DNA from: Sharpea azabuensis DSM 18934
Lineage (GTDB): Bacteria > Bacillota_I > Bacilli_A > Erysipelotrichales > Coprobacillaceae
DNA: 38,647 nt
Direction of reading: 5' to 3'
NCBI RefSeq assembly: GCF_000702165.1
Contig: NZ_JNKU01000027.1
Coordinates: forward strand, 1 to 38,647
The notes beneath the pieces are model-generated. The model was not told where the DNA came from. It did no database searches and was given only the letters and a program-made list of their open reading frames with translations. Below, piece after piece: positions 7,847 through 14,971 of this stretch. Positions within the stretch are counted from its first letter, which is position 1. Each line of letters begins with the position of its first letter. The position numbers and the translations under genes are program-made.

Positions 7847-7866
7847 TTCTTAAGTCGACTTAAGAA
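7847..7866. promoter_or_regulatory. 20-bp perfect palindrome before the flavodoxin gene
   Basis: TTCTTAAGTCGACTTAAGAA reads the same on both strands and ends just before the AGGAGG ribosome binding site. LysR sites normally have a T-N11-A core further upstream, so this may be a downstream operator for the LysR protein, a site for another regulator, or a small mRNA hairpin. Confidence 0.5.
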
Positions 7867-7881
7867 AAGGAGGAAAAAGTA

Positions 7882-8409
7882 ATGGCAAAGAATTTGATTA
7901 TTTATTATTCACGGAAGGGACAAAATTATGTCAATGGGAGTATAAAAGATTTAAAGAAAGGTAATAGTGAAATATGTGCAGAGTTTATTCAAGATTCAGT
8001 CGGAGGCGATTTATTTGAGATAAAACCAGTCAATGATTATTCGGAAGATTATCAAACATGTACAAAAGAAGCTGCAAAGGAATTGAAGAATCATGCCCGT
8101 CCTGAATTAAAACAATATTTAAAAGATATTGATGCTTATGATCATGTATTTATCTGTGGCCCATGCTGGTGGGGAACTTTCCCAATGCCAGTTTTCTCCC
8201 TTCTTGAAAAACTTGATTTTACTGGTAAGAAGGTCATGGCACTTATGACTCATGAAGGAAGTGGGCTTGGGCATAGTGAACTTGATTTACGTAAAGTATG
8301 TAAAGGTGCTTATTTTGGTAATTCTATCGCCATTCATGGTGGAGATGCTTTAAAAGCATATAAAGCCATTGAAATATGGGCAAAGCAAAATATCAGTGAT
8401 GAGAAATAA
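7882..8409 (+). CDS. Flavodoxin-like FMN protein
   Basis: A 175-residue flavodoxin-fold protein. The first strand and phosphate loop read NLIIYYSRKGQNY (residues 4-16, the loop S/R-K-G-Q-N-Y being the FMN phosphate site in this subfamily), and the aromatic FMN loop is CGPCWWGTFPMP near 93-104. It is of the longer 'flavodoxin_4' kind often paired with oxidoreductases. AGGAGG lies nine bases upstream of the ATG. It is followed 59 bases later by a short-chain dehydrogenase, and the pair is divergent from a LysR gene, so a redox or xenobiotic response unit is likely. Confidence 0.85.
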   Translation: MAKNLIIYYSRKGQNYVNGSIKDLKKGNSEICAEFIQDSVGGDLFEIKPVNDYSEDYQTCTKEAAKELKNHARPELKQYLKDIDAYDHVFICGPCWWGTFPMPVFSLLEKLDFTGKKVMALMTHEGSGLGHSELDLRKVCKGAYFGNSIAIHGGDALKAYKAIEIWAKQNISDEK

Positions 8410-8468
8410 GTGATTGATAAGAACATTATTGAAATGATGAAAATATAAGAATAGGAAGGAATTAAGAA

Positions 8469-9293
8469 ATGAAAGATGTAATGATTGTAACAGGAGCTGG
8501 TCAGATCAGTATGGCTATTGCTCGTAGAATGGGTTATGGAATGAAGATTGTGATGGGAGATAAAAATTTGAAAAATTCAGAAGCCATCGCTAAGGTGATG
8601 AATGAAGCAGGTTTTGATGTAGTGCCTTTTGAAATGGATTTATCTTCTCGTGAATCAATTCAAGAAATGATTCATGTAGCACAGGAATTTGGTGATATTA
8701 AAATGCTTATCAATGGGGCTGGTGTTTCGCCTAGTCAGGCTTCCATCGAAACAATTCTCAAAGTTGATTTATATGGTACGGCAGTATTGTTGGAAGAAGT
8801 GGGAAAGGTGATTAAGAAGGGTGGTGTCGGTGTGACGATTTCTAGTCAGTCAGGATGGCGTATGCCTGCATTGAGTCAAGAAGAAGATGAACAGCTTGCC
8901 ACAACACCAACTGAAGCCTTATTACAACTCCCAATACTCCAAGAGGAAAATATTAGAGATACGCTTCATGCATATCAACTTGCCAAACGCTGTAATGAAA
9001 AACGTGTCATGGCGCAGTCAGTAGAATGGGGAAAACGTGGTGCGCGGATTAATGATATTGCTCCTGGCATCATTGTGACTCCTCTTGCTTTAGATGAATT
9101 TCATGGTCCACGTGGTGAATTTTACAAGAATATGTTTGCGAAATGTCCGGCAGGAAGACCAGGAACAGCGGATGAAGTTGCAAATGTTGCCGAACTATTA
9201 ATGAGTGACAAAGGTGTCTTTATTACTGGTTCAACTTTCCTAATTGATGGTGGAGCAACTGCAAGTTATTTTTATGGTCCATTAAGACCATAA
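8469..9293 (+). CDS. Short-chain dehydrogenase/reductase (SDR)
   Basis: A 274-residue NAD(P)-dependent oxidoreductase. The cofactor loop is TGAGQI at residues 8-13, NGAG follows near 80, the catalytic serine is S125 or S126 in TISSQSG, and the YxxxK pair is Y169 and K173. The C-terminus GSTFLIDGGA is the usual SDR tail. The region between residues 130 and 165 carries a longer insertion (QEEDEQLATTPTEALLQLP) that may shape the substrate pocket. The substrate cannot be told. It is likely co-transcribed with the upstream flavodoxin and regulated by the divergent LysR protein. AGGAA precedes the ATG. Confidence 0.9.
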   Translation: MKDVMIVTGAGQISMAIARRMGYGMKIVMGDKNLKNSEAIAKVMNEAGFDVVPFEMDLSSRESIQEMIHVAQEFGDIKMLINGAGVSPSQASIETILKVDLYGTAVLLEEVGKVIKKGGVGVTISSQSGWRMPALSQEEDEQLATTPTEALLQLPILQEENIRDTLHAYQLAKRCNEKRVMAQSVEWGKRGARINDIAPGIIVTPLALDEFHGPRGEFYKNMFAKCPAGRPGTADEVANVAELLMSDKGVFITGSTFLIDGGATASYFYGPLRP

Positions 9294-9451
9294 AGAGTTT
9301 TGAGAGAGCTGCATCTTTATACTGATGAGATGAACATGAAACTGAAGAATCATGAGAATGCTAGAGTTAAACTTACTTGCCACAAGAAGAATATTCAGAT
9401 ATTGTTTTGTGAATTAGAATGATATTTCTACATTTATTAAATCATAAAGAA

Positions 9452-9484
9452 AAGTCAAGGTGAGTCAAAAACTCACCTTGACTT
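9452..9484 (-). terminator. Strong hairpin, likely terminator
   Basis: A perfect 14-bp stem (AAGTCAAGGTGAGT and ACTCACCTTGACTT) with a five-base loop. On the minus strand it is followed by TTTTCTTT, so it can terminate transcription of the decayed gene; on the plus strand no T-run follows, although it could still protect the end of the dehydrogenase transcript. Confidence 0.7.
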
Positions 9485-9579
9485 ACTGTCTGATTATTTA
9501 TTTTGCCAACGCAAGGATAGCATTCTGGTATAGGTTCAATACTATTAATGCTATCTAAAATATTCTTCATCGTATCTTT

Positions 9580-9625
9580 AATTTTCAAAGGACTAATTGG
9601 AGAATTTTCAAAGGACTAATTGGAG
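9580..9625. repeat. Tandem 23-bp duplication
   Basis: The 23-base unit beginning AATTTTCAAAGGAC and ending TAATTGGAG occurs twice with no gap, at 9580-9602 and 9603-9625. Because 23 is not a multiple of three, it shifts the frame of the minus-strand pseudogene; removing one copy restores a continuous reading frame (ISPLKIKDTMKN). Confidence 0.85.
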
Positions 9626-10002
9626 GTAGATCTGACAACTCTAATTTATCCCAACTAACATGGTAAGAATGCCCGCTTTCAACATACGGATATCATATTG
9701 CCCTTCAAACAGAGGATCAACAGGACGGTCCAAATGTGTTATTTTGTAGACAGTAGTCATCGCAGTATGCACGCTTGTTTCTACAGTAATACGACATTTC
9801 CTGGCAGTTCCACAAACTGACCAAAATCTTCACGTTTTGTAGCTAGTTTTTCCCATAGTGTAAAGTAGCCACGATTCTTTATATCGCAGTTCATTACGGG
9901 AGCTTGAGTCATGCTACTATGTGTTGAATTTTGTGTCATTGTTCCAATGGCAAATAAAATCATATCTTTAAGTTTAACACTCTGGATTTTTTCTACATTA
10001 CT

Positions 10003-10411
10003 CTACATGAGATGCAATGTAGGACGGATTGAAAATGATGAGATAGAAAGAATCATTAGGTTAATCTCAATTGCTTTTGCTTTATGCTAAACTTATATCA
10101 TGAGAGAATGAGTAAGGTTAAAAGTGCTTCAAAGAATGATAATCTATTAAAAAACATGATAAAATATCAAGAAAAATGAAAGTAGACATTGTAACATAAA
10201 CGTTTTTTCATTATATAGGTCCACTGTGCAAATGGGGATTTTAAGGAAATAAGTCTCTCTTTTATGTGAATGTTTATGCTATGTCTGCTTTTTGCATAAC
10301 AAAAATGTTTATTTTGAAGTATTGCATATCATACTGTACACATATAAAAAATAGTGTAATATGAAGTCTAGATTCTTGTAGAAATAGAATGCTTTTGAAG
10401 GGAGAATATCT
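10003..10411. other. Intergenic region upstream of brnQ
   Basis: About 410 bases without a gene. I see no clear T-box or other leader. TTGCAT at 10322 and TATAAA at 10343 are a weak promoter candidate (15-base spacer) about 60 bases before the brnQ start. Confidence 0.3.
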
Positions 10412-11542
10412 TTGAAGAAATTAACACGAAAACAAAGCATTGTGATTGGCTTTATGCTTTTCTCGATGTTCTTTGGGGCAGGCAATCTCATTTTTCCACC
10501 AATGCTTGGAATGCAGGCAGGAACCCATACACCCTTAGCGATGCTTGGGCTGATAGCGACAGCAGTGATCTTGCCGATATTAGGTGTAGCCGTTGTTGCC
10601 AGGCATGGTAACCTCATTAACTTAGGGAGCCTTATTCATCCTAAATTTGGTTATCTCTTTACAATACTTGTATGTTTGATTATTGGCCCTATTATTGCTA
10701 TTCCAAGAACAGCTAGTACATCTTTTGAAATGGCTGTTGTGCCTTTTATACATATGAGTGGCAATGGGCTATTAGCTATGCGTTTTCTTTATTCAGCCCT
10801 CTTCTTTACTCTTGCTTTTCTTGTTGCATTAAGGCCAATGCGTCTTAAGGACTTGTTGGGGAAAATCATGACGCCAATACTCATTACTATGATCATTCTA
10901 TTATTTATAGCAGTGTTGATACGTATGCCATTTGTCATGCATCACCCCATTACAACGGGTTATCTTAAACAACCCTTTTTAACGGGCTTTTCAGCAGGCT
11001 ATCAGACAATGGATGGTTTAGCAGGATTGAATTTTGGTCTTATTATCGCGGTCAATATAGAATCTTTTGGCATTCATGACAAGAATGCCTTAGCGAAAGA
11101 AACGATTAAATCAGGCATTATTGCCGGTATATTATTGGCAATACTCTATATGCTTCTTGCCTATATGGGTATGCAAGTGAATCCTAACGTCCTTTCTGGC
11201 GTGAAGGATATCACTGGTGCTGATATTCTAAGTTATATCGTTATGCTTTGTTTTGGAAGACTAGGGCAGGTCTTTGTGGCAATTATCTTCTTTATTGCTT
11301 GCTTTAATGTCTGTTGTGGCTTATTGTCAAGTATTTCTGAATACTTCTATGCTCTCTATGACAAGATTAGCTATAAGAAGTGGCTAGTCATCTTTACATT
11401 ATCAAGCTTCTTTATTTCTATCTTAGGCTTATACAACATATTAAGTTTCTCTGTCTATATTCTAAATGTGCTCTACCCAGTTGCCATTGGATTAATGATA
11501 TTAGGCTTTGTAAGAAAGAAAAAAGACAATGAAAAATGCTAG
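10412..11542 (+). CDS. brnQ: Branched-chain amino acid transport carrier (BrnQ/LIVCS family)
   Basis: A 376-residue inner-membrane symporter for leucine, isoleucine and valine. The N-terminus carries the family signature FMLFSMFFGAGNLIFPPMLG (residues 14-33), and about ten to eleven further hydrophobic helices follow. It is shorter than the usual 430-450 residues, the C-terminal helices being compact, but no internal break is seen. The start is TTG at 10412: AAGGGAG lies nine bases before it and no in-frame ATG precedes the signature. It is a single-gene transcript closed by a terminator. Confidence 0.88.
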   Translation: MKKLTRKQSIVIGFMLFSMFFGAGNLIFPPMLGMQAGTHTPLAMLGLIATAVILPILGVAVVARHGNLINLGSLIHPKFGYLFTILVCLIIGPIIAIPRTASTSFEMAVVPFIHMSGNGLLAMRFLYSALFFTLAFLVALRPMRLKDLLGKIMTPILITMIILLFIAVLIRMPFVMHHPITTGYLKQPFLTGFSAGYQTMDGLAGLNFGLIIAVNIESFGIHDKNALAKETIKSGIIAGILLAILYMLLAYMGMQVNPNVLSGVKDITGADILSYIVMLCFGRLGQVFVAIIFFIACFNVCCGLLSSISEYFYALYDKISYKKWLVIFTLSSFFISILGLYNILSFSVYILNVLYPVAIGLMILGFVRKKKDNEKC

Positions 11543-11567
11543 AAAAGCCTTTTAGGGCTTTTTTAGC
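11538..11567 (+). terminator. Intrinsic terminator of brnQ
   Basis: AAAAGCC pairs with GGCTTTT around a short loop and runs into T; outer GCTA/TAGC bases extend the stem. It overlaps the stop codon. Confidence 0.8.
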
Positions 11568-11591
11568 ATATACCTTAAACCTCAAATCACC

Positions 11592-11690
11592 CTATTCCTG
11601 TAACCATCTACGAATATCAATGACCTGGATGCCTTGATAATCATAATTCTCATGATAAGTTCTTGTAATGATCATTTTAGGGTTGAGATT
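11592..11690 (-). pseudogene. C-terminal remnant of an AAA-type ATPase
   Basis: A minus-strand frame encodes NLNPKMIITRTYHENYDYQG followed by IQVIDIRRWLQE and a stop. This resembles the last strand and helix of DUF4143-type AAA ATPases (ending in a 'I.V..I..WL' segment). The remainder of the gene is missing. Alternatively it is a chance frame, but the ending fits that family well. Confidence 0.4.
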
Positions 11691-11845
11691 CTATTCCCGC
11701 TTTTAAAAAAATATTCATTTTTCGGTAATAGAATTTGTTGTGAAGAAACATTTAAATGTGAATTCGTTTCGATGATGAAGAGAAAATGTTGTTAATATAA
11801 GGTTAGAAAATAGAAAAAATAGTTTATGATTGATGTTGAATTCGT

Positions 11846-11851
11846 TATAAT
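11846..11851 (+). promoter_or_regulatory. -10 box of the tRNA gene
   Basis: A perfect TATAAT lies nine bases before the tRNA start. The -35 position (TTTATG at 11823, spacer 17) is weak. Confidence 0.6.
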
Positions 11852-11859
11852 AATGGTAT

Positions 11860-11936
11860 GTGCCTATAGCGTAACCGGATAACGCATCAGTCTCCGGAAC
11901 TGAAGATTGCAAGTTCAAATCTTGTTAGGCACGCCA
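11860..11936 (+). tRNA. tRNA-Arg (anticodon CCG)
   Basis: A complete cloverleaf: acceptor arms GTGCCTA/TAGGCAC, D stem GCGT/ACGC, anticodon stem TCAGT/ACTGA with loop CTCCGGA (anticodon CCG), a five-base variable region, a T stem GCAAG/CTTGT with loop TTCAAAT, discriminator G and encoded CCA. It reads CGG, a rare arginine codon in this AT-rich genome. A promoter precedes it and a terminator follows ten bases later. Confidence 0.95.
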
Positions 11937-11945
11937 ATAGTAATC

Positions 11946-11979
11946 AAAAAGGAAAAGTCGTTTCGCTTTTCCTTTTTTT
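11946..11979 (+). terminator. Intrinsic terminator of the tRNA gene
   Basis: AAAAAGGAAAAG pairs with CTTTTCCTTTTT across an eight-base loop that can itself pair CG/CG; the 3' arm continues as a run of T. Confidence 0.8.
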
Positions 11980-12087
11980 GGTTGAAATAAATACGCTGAT
12001 TTACAATACTTTGATTGAAAATGGTTCATCTAACAATTGAAATTTCAGTAGGGGATGAAGTGCTCTATGATTATAAATTATCCTTTA

Positions 12088-12115
12088 TAAGAAAACCACT
12101 ACCATAAGGCAGTGG
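12088..12115 (-). terminator. Intrinsic terminator of the tetR gene
   Basis: On the minus strand CCACT...AGTGG forms the stem, followed by TTTTCTT, five bases beyond the tetR stop codon. Confidence 0.65.
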
Positions 12116-12120
12116 CGAGA

Positions 12121-12735
12121 TTATGCACTATGGATGATGGCACGAATAGCTTTGTAGAGATATGGCTTATAGGTTTCCATGTCACAAGGTATCTGTTCAT
12201 GCAGACAGTGATAACATGTTGTACCAATGAGTTCAACAATCATAAAGAACACAATATCAACATTCTCAATCCCCTTATTCACTGTCTTTACGCCTTCTAC
12301 AAACAAATCATATAAGCCCAAAGCATTATCATCAAAGATCTTACTGATTTCATGACTATAGAATCCTAATGAAAGATCGCGGTTAATAAAGGAGAGGATT
12401 TCATTATCATTCTGTAAATCATCAATAACATGATTGATGACAAAGATAATCTGTTCATCAAACTGATCAATATCCTGTGTCTTTAAAGCATCAATGGCAC
12501 GCTTGAATAAGTTATTAGATTTCTCTGCAACTAAGTGATTTCGAATATCTTCCTTATTCTTAAAATAGAGATAGAAAGTCCCTTTCGCAACACCAGCTTT
12601 ATCGACTATGTCCTGAATAGAGGTTTTCTTGAAGCCTTTTGTTTCAAAAAGCTCGTAAGCATTTTCGAGTAGTTTTGTACGTTTTTCTTCTTTATTTTGT
12701 TCAATCTTGCTTTTGATCTCTTTTAAGACTTCCAT
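12121..12735 (-). CDS. TetR-family transcriptional regulator
   Basis: A 204-residue protein. The DNA-binding domain lies after an extended basic-acidic N-terminus: LLENAYELFETKGFKKTSIQ then DIVDKAGVAKGTFYLYFKNKED (residues about 22-64), the classical TetR helix-turn-helix. The remaining helices form a ligand and dimerisation domain with no clear relation to a named subgroup. GGAGGTG precedes the start. It is divergent from the MMPL exporter and heptad-repeat genes with three TGAC...GTCA sites between them, so it probably represses the exporter operon and itself. Confidence 0.9.
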   Translation of the reverse strand: MEVLKEIKSKIEQNKEEKRTKLLENAYELFETKGFKKTSIQDIVDKAGVAKGTFYLYFKNKEDIRNHLVAEKSNNLFKRAIDALKTQDIDQFDEQIIFVINHVIDDLQNDNEILSFINRDLSLGFYSHEISKIFDDNALGLYDLFVEGVKTVNKGIENVDIVFFMIVELIGTTCYHCLHEQIPCDMETYKPYLYKAIRAIIHSA

Positions 12736-12786
12736 ACACGCACACCTCCTTTTTATTTCATTTCATTTGTATGATATGACAAAAAA

Positions 12787-12876
12787 TGACCAAAGTCAAT
12801 TTTATTATAAAAATAATTGACTATAAGTCAGTTTTGGTATAGTATAGCCATGTAAATTAAAGGTGACCATCGGTCA
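12787..12876. promoter_or_regulatory. Three TetR operator-like sites and the exporter promoter
   Basis: TGACCAAAGTCA (12787-12798), TGACTATAAGTCA (12818-12830) and TGACCATCGGTCA (12864-12876) share TGAC...GTCA arms. The second overlaps a TTGACT -35 box at 12817; TAGTAT at 12840 gives a 17-base spacer. The third sits between the promoter and the exporter start, so bound repressor would block both initiation and elongation. The first is positioned to control the tetR promoter. Confidence 0.7.
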
Positions 12877-12897
12877 TTTTGGTAGGGAGGAATAAAT

Positions 12898-14970
12898 ATG
12901 AAGCGATTCTGCCATGCTGTAACGAAAGGCAGATGGGTGATCATCGTAGTGAGCTTATTGCTGTTGATACCATCAGTATTTGGTTATTTCAATACGAAGA
13001 TCAACTATGACCTTATTACATATCTGCCTAAGGATGTTGAAACAATGAAGGGTGAAGATATCCTGACAGATGACTTTAAACAAGGGGCATTCTCTGTTGT
13101 CATTACAGAAAATATGAATGCGAAGCAGATCTTACAATTAGAAAAAGAAATTAAGAAGGTTGACTCTGTTAACCGTGTGGGATCTGTCTATGATATTATT
13201 GGTTACTCTATTCCAATAGAAATGTTACCAGATAATGTGGCTTCTAAGGTTAAGAAGGATGATAGTAACTTGATTGTTGTAACATTCAAGAATTCTACAT
13301 CTGATGATAAAACACTTGAAGCAGTACAGAAAATACGTGATTTGAAAAAGAATATCAAAGTATCAGGTATGTCAGCAACAACACTTGATACAGCCCAGAT
13401 GGCGCAAAGCGAAGTTATCGCCTATGTCATTATTGCCGTTATTCTCTGTATGATTGTGTTACAGATTGCCTTGGATTCATTCTTTGTACCAGTATTATTA
13501 TTAGGTAATATTGGTGTTGCGATTCTCTTTAATATGGGTTCTAACTATTTCTTAGGTCAGATTTCCTATATTACACAGGCTATTGCTGCCGTCCTTCAGT
13601 TAGGTGTCACAACTGACTTCTCTATCTTCTTATATCATAAATATGAATATTGGAAGACTCAGAAAGAAGATAAGAAGGAAGCTATGGAAGAAGCAATTGC
13701 TGAAACAATGATTTCTGTTATTGGTTCTTCAACAACAACTATTGCTGGGTTCTTAGCTCTTTGTACAATGTCCTTAAAGCTTGGTGCCGATATTGGTATC
13801 GTTATGGCCAAGGGTGTTGTCTTTGGGGTTATTACTGTAGTAACATTATTCCCTGCACTTATTCTTGTATGCGATCCTATTATTGTGAAGACTTCACATA
13901 AGAATGTGTTGCCTAACTTCAAGGGCGTGAAGAACTTCGTCATGAAATATTACAAGATTATCTTTGTGGTATTCTTAATATGTATGGTGCCTGCTTACTA
14001 TGGACAAAGCAGAACACAAAGCTACTATAACTTAACTGCCGGATTGCCTAAGAGACTCCCTGGTGTTCAGGCTAATGATGAATTAAAGAATAAGTTTGAT
14101 ATTGTTTCACCATATTTCATTCTTGTAGATAGTGACTTACGTCCTTCAAAGACAAATAAGATGGTGAAGGAAATAGAAAAGGTTAAGGGCATTGATACAA
14201 CAATGAGCTATGCCAAGTTATCAAGTGCTGGTATTAGTGAAGATGTCTTATCTGATGATTTAAGAGATATGATTGATGATGGTAAACATCAGATTATCTT
14301 GATTTCTTCTAAATATGGTGTTGCGACTGATGAATTAAATAGTCAGATCAAGACTGTTAATAAGATTGCTAAGAGCTATGACAAGAAAGCAATTGTCGCA
14401 GGTGAAGGACCATTAATGAGAGATATGGTAAGTATTGCCGATGTGGACTTTAAGAACGTCAATACAGCATCTATTATTGCAGTATTTGTGATCTTGGCAT
14501 TGGTATTAAAGAGTTTCTCTTTACCAGTTATTCTTGTTATTGCGATTGAATTTGCGATTTTCTGTAATACAGCTGTTCCATTCTATATGGGGGATCAGAT
14601 TCCATTCGTTGCTGGTATTGTCATTGGTACAATTCAGTTAGGTGCAACAATCGACTATGCCGTATTAATGAGTACAAAGTATCTTGAAGTCAGAAAATCA
14701 GGTGAAGATAAGTTCCAGTCAGTAAGAACGGCGATGACGGCTTCAGTAAGTTCAATCTTTGTATCAGCCTTATGTTTCTTTGCCGCAACTATTGGTGTTG
14801 GTTTCTACTCTGATATGGATATGATTTCAGCTATTTGTATCATGCTTTCACGTGGTGCATTGATCTCTATGGTTACTGTTATCTTTGTAGTTCCTGCATT
14901 ACTCTTATTATTCGATAAGATTATTATTCATACTTCATTTGGATTTAAAGGCTTAAAGGAGGCTAAGTAG
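12898..14970 (+). CDS. MMPL/RND-superfamily membrane exporter
   Basis: A 690-residue protein with two-fold internal repeat. Each half has one membrane helix, an extracellular domain and a block of five helices. Conserved motifs in the fourth helix of each half are GVTTDFSIFLYHKY (about 236-249) and GATIDYAVLMSTKY (about 582-595); the buried aspartates are those expected to carry protons. Related Firmicute proteins move lipids or surface components and are often regulated by a divergent TetR protein, as here. The next gene follows two bases after the stop and encodes a secreted heptad-repeat protein, a common partner. AGGGAGG precedes the ATG. Confidence 0.88.
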   Translation: MKRFCHAVTKGRWVIIVVSLLLLIPSVFGYFNTKINYDLITYLPKDVETMKGEDILTDDFKQGAFSVVITENMNAKQILQLEKEIKKVDSVNRVGSVYDIIGYSIPIEMLPDNVASKVKKDDSNLIVVTFKNSTSDDKTLEAVQKIRDLKKNIKVSGMSATTLDTAQMAQSEVIAYVIIAVILCMIVLQIALDSFFVPVLLLGNIGVAILFNMGSNYFLGQISYITQAIAAVLQLGVTTDFSIFLYHKYEYWKTQKEDKKEAMEEAIAETMISVIGSSTTTIAGFLALCTMSLKLGADIGIVMAKGVVFGVITVVTLFPALILVCDPIIVKTSHKNVLPNFKGVKNFVMKYYKIIFVVFLICMVPAYYGQSRTQSYYNLTAGLPKRLPGVQANDELKNKFDIVSPYFILVDSDLRPSKTNKMVKEIEKVKGIDTTMSYAKLSSAGISEDVLSDDLRDMIDDGKHQIILISSKYGVATDELNSQIKTVNKIAKSYDKKAIVAGEGPLMRDMVSIADVDFKNVNTASIIAVFVILALVLKSFSLPVILVIAIEFAIFCNTAVPFYMGDQIPFVAGIVIGTIQLGATIDYAVLMSTKYLEVRKSGEDKFQSVRTAMTASVSSIFVSALCFFAATIGVGFYSDMDMISAICIMLSRGALISMVTVIFVVPALLLLFDKIIIHTSFGFKGLKEAK

Positions 14971-14971
14971 G

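Larger units (their letters stand above)
9442..10002 (-). pseudogene. Decayed gene of unknown family with frameshifts and a 23-bp duplication
   Basis: A chain of minus-strand frames reads like one protein: SNVEKIQSVKLKDMILFAIG through LWEKLATKREDFGQFVELPG, then in a second frame RITVETSVHTAMTTVYKITH to GQYDIRML, then in a third ESGHSYHVSWDKLELSDLPP followed by SPLKIKDTMKNILDSINSIE. At least two frameshifts (near 9790 and 9690) and a tandem 23-bp duplication (9580-9625) break it. I do not recognise the family. No start codon is certain; the frame is open from about 10002. Confidence 0.5.

Noticed and set aside
9294-9422. Open frame of 42 codons directly after the dehydrogenase stop, same frame
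   Set aside because: No start, no ribosome binding site and no recognisable family; stop-codon read-through cannot be argued from sequence alone.
10003-10411. Possible T-box or amino acid riboswitch upstream of brnQ
   Set aside because: No T-box core (AGGGTGGNACCGCG) and no terminator before the start codon.
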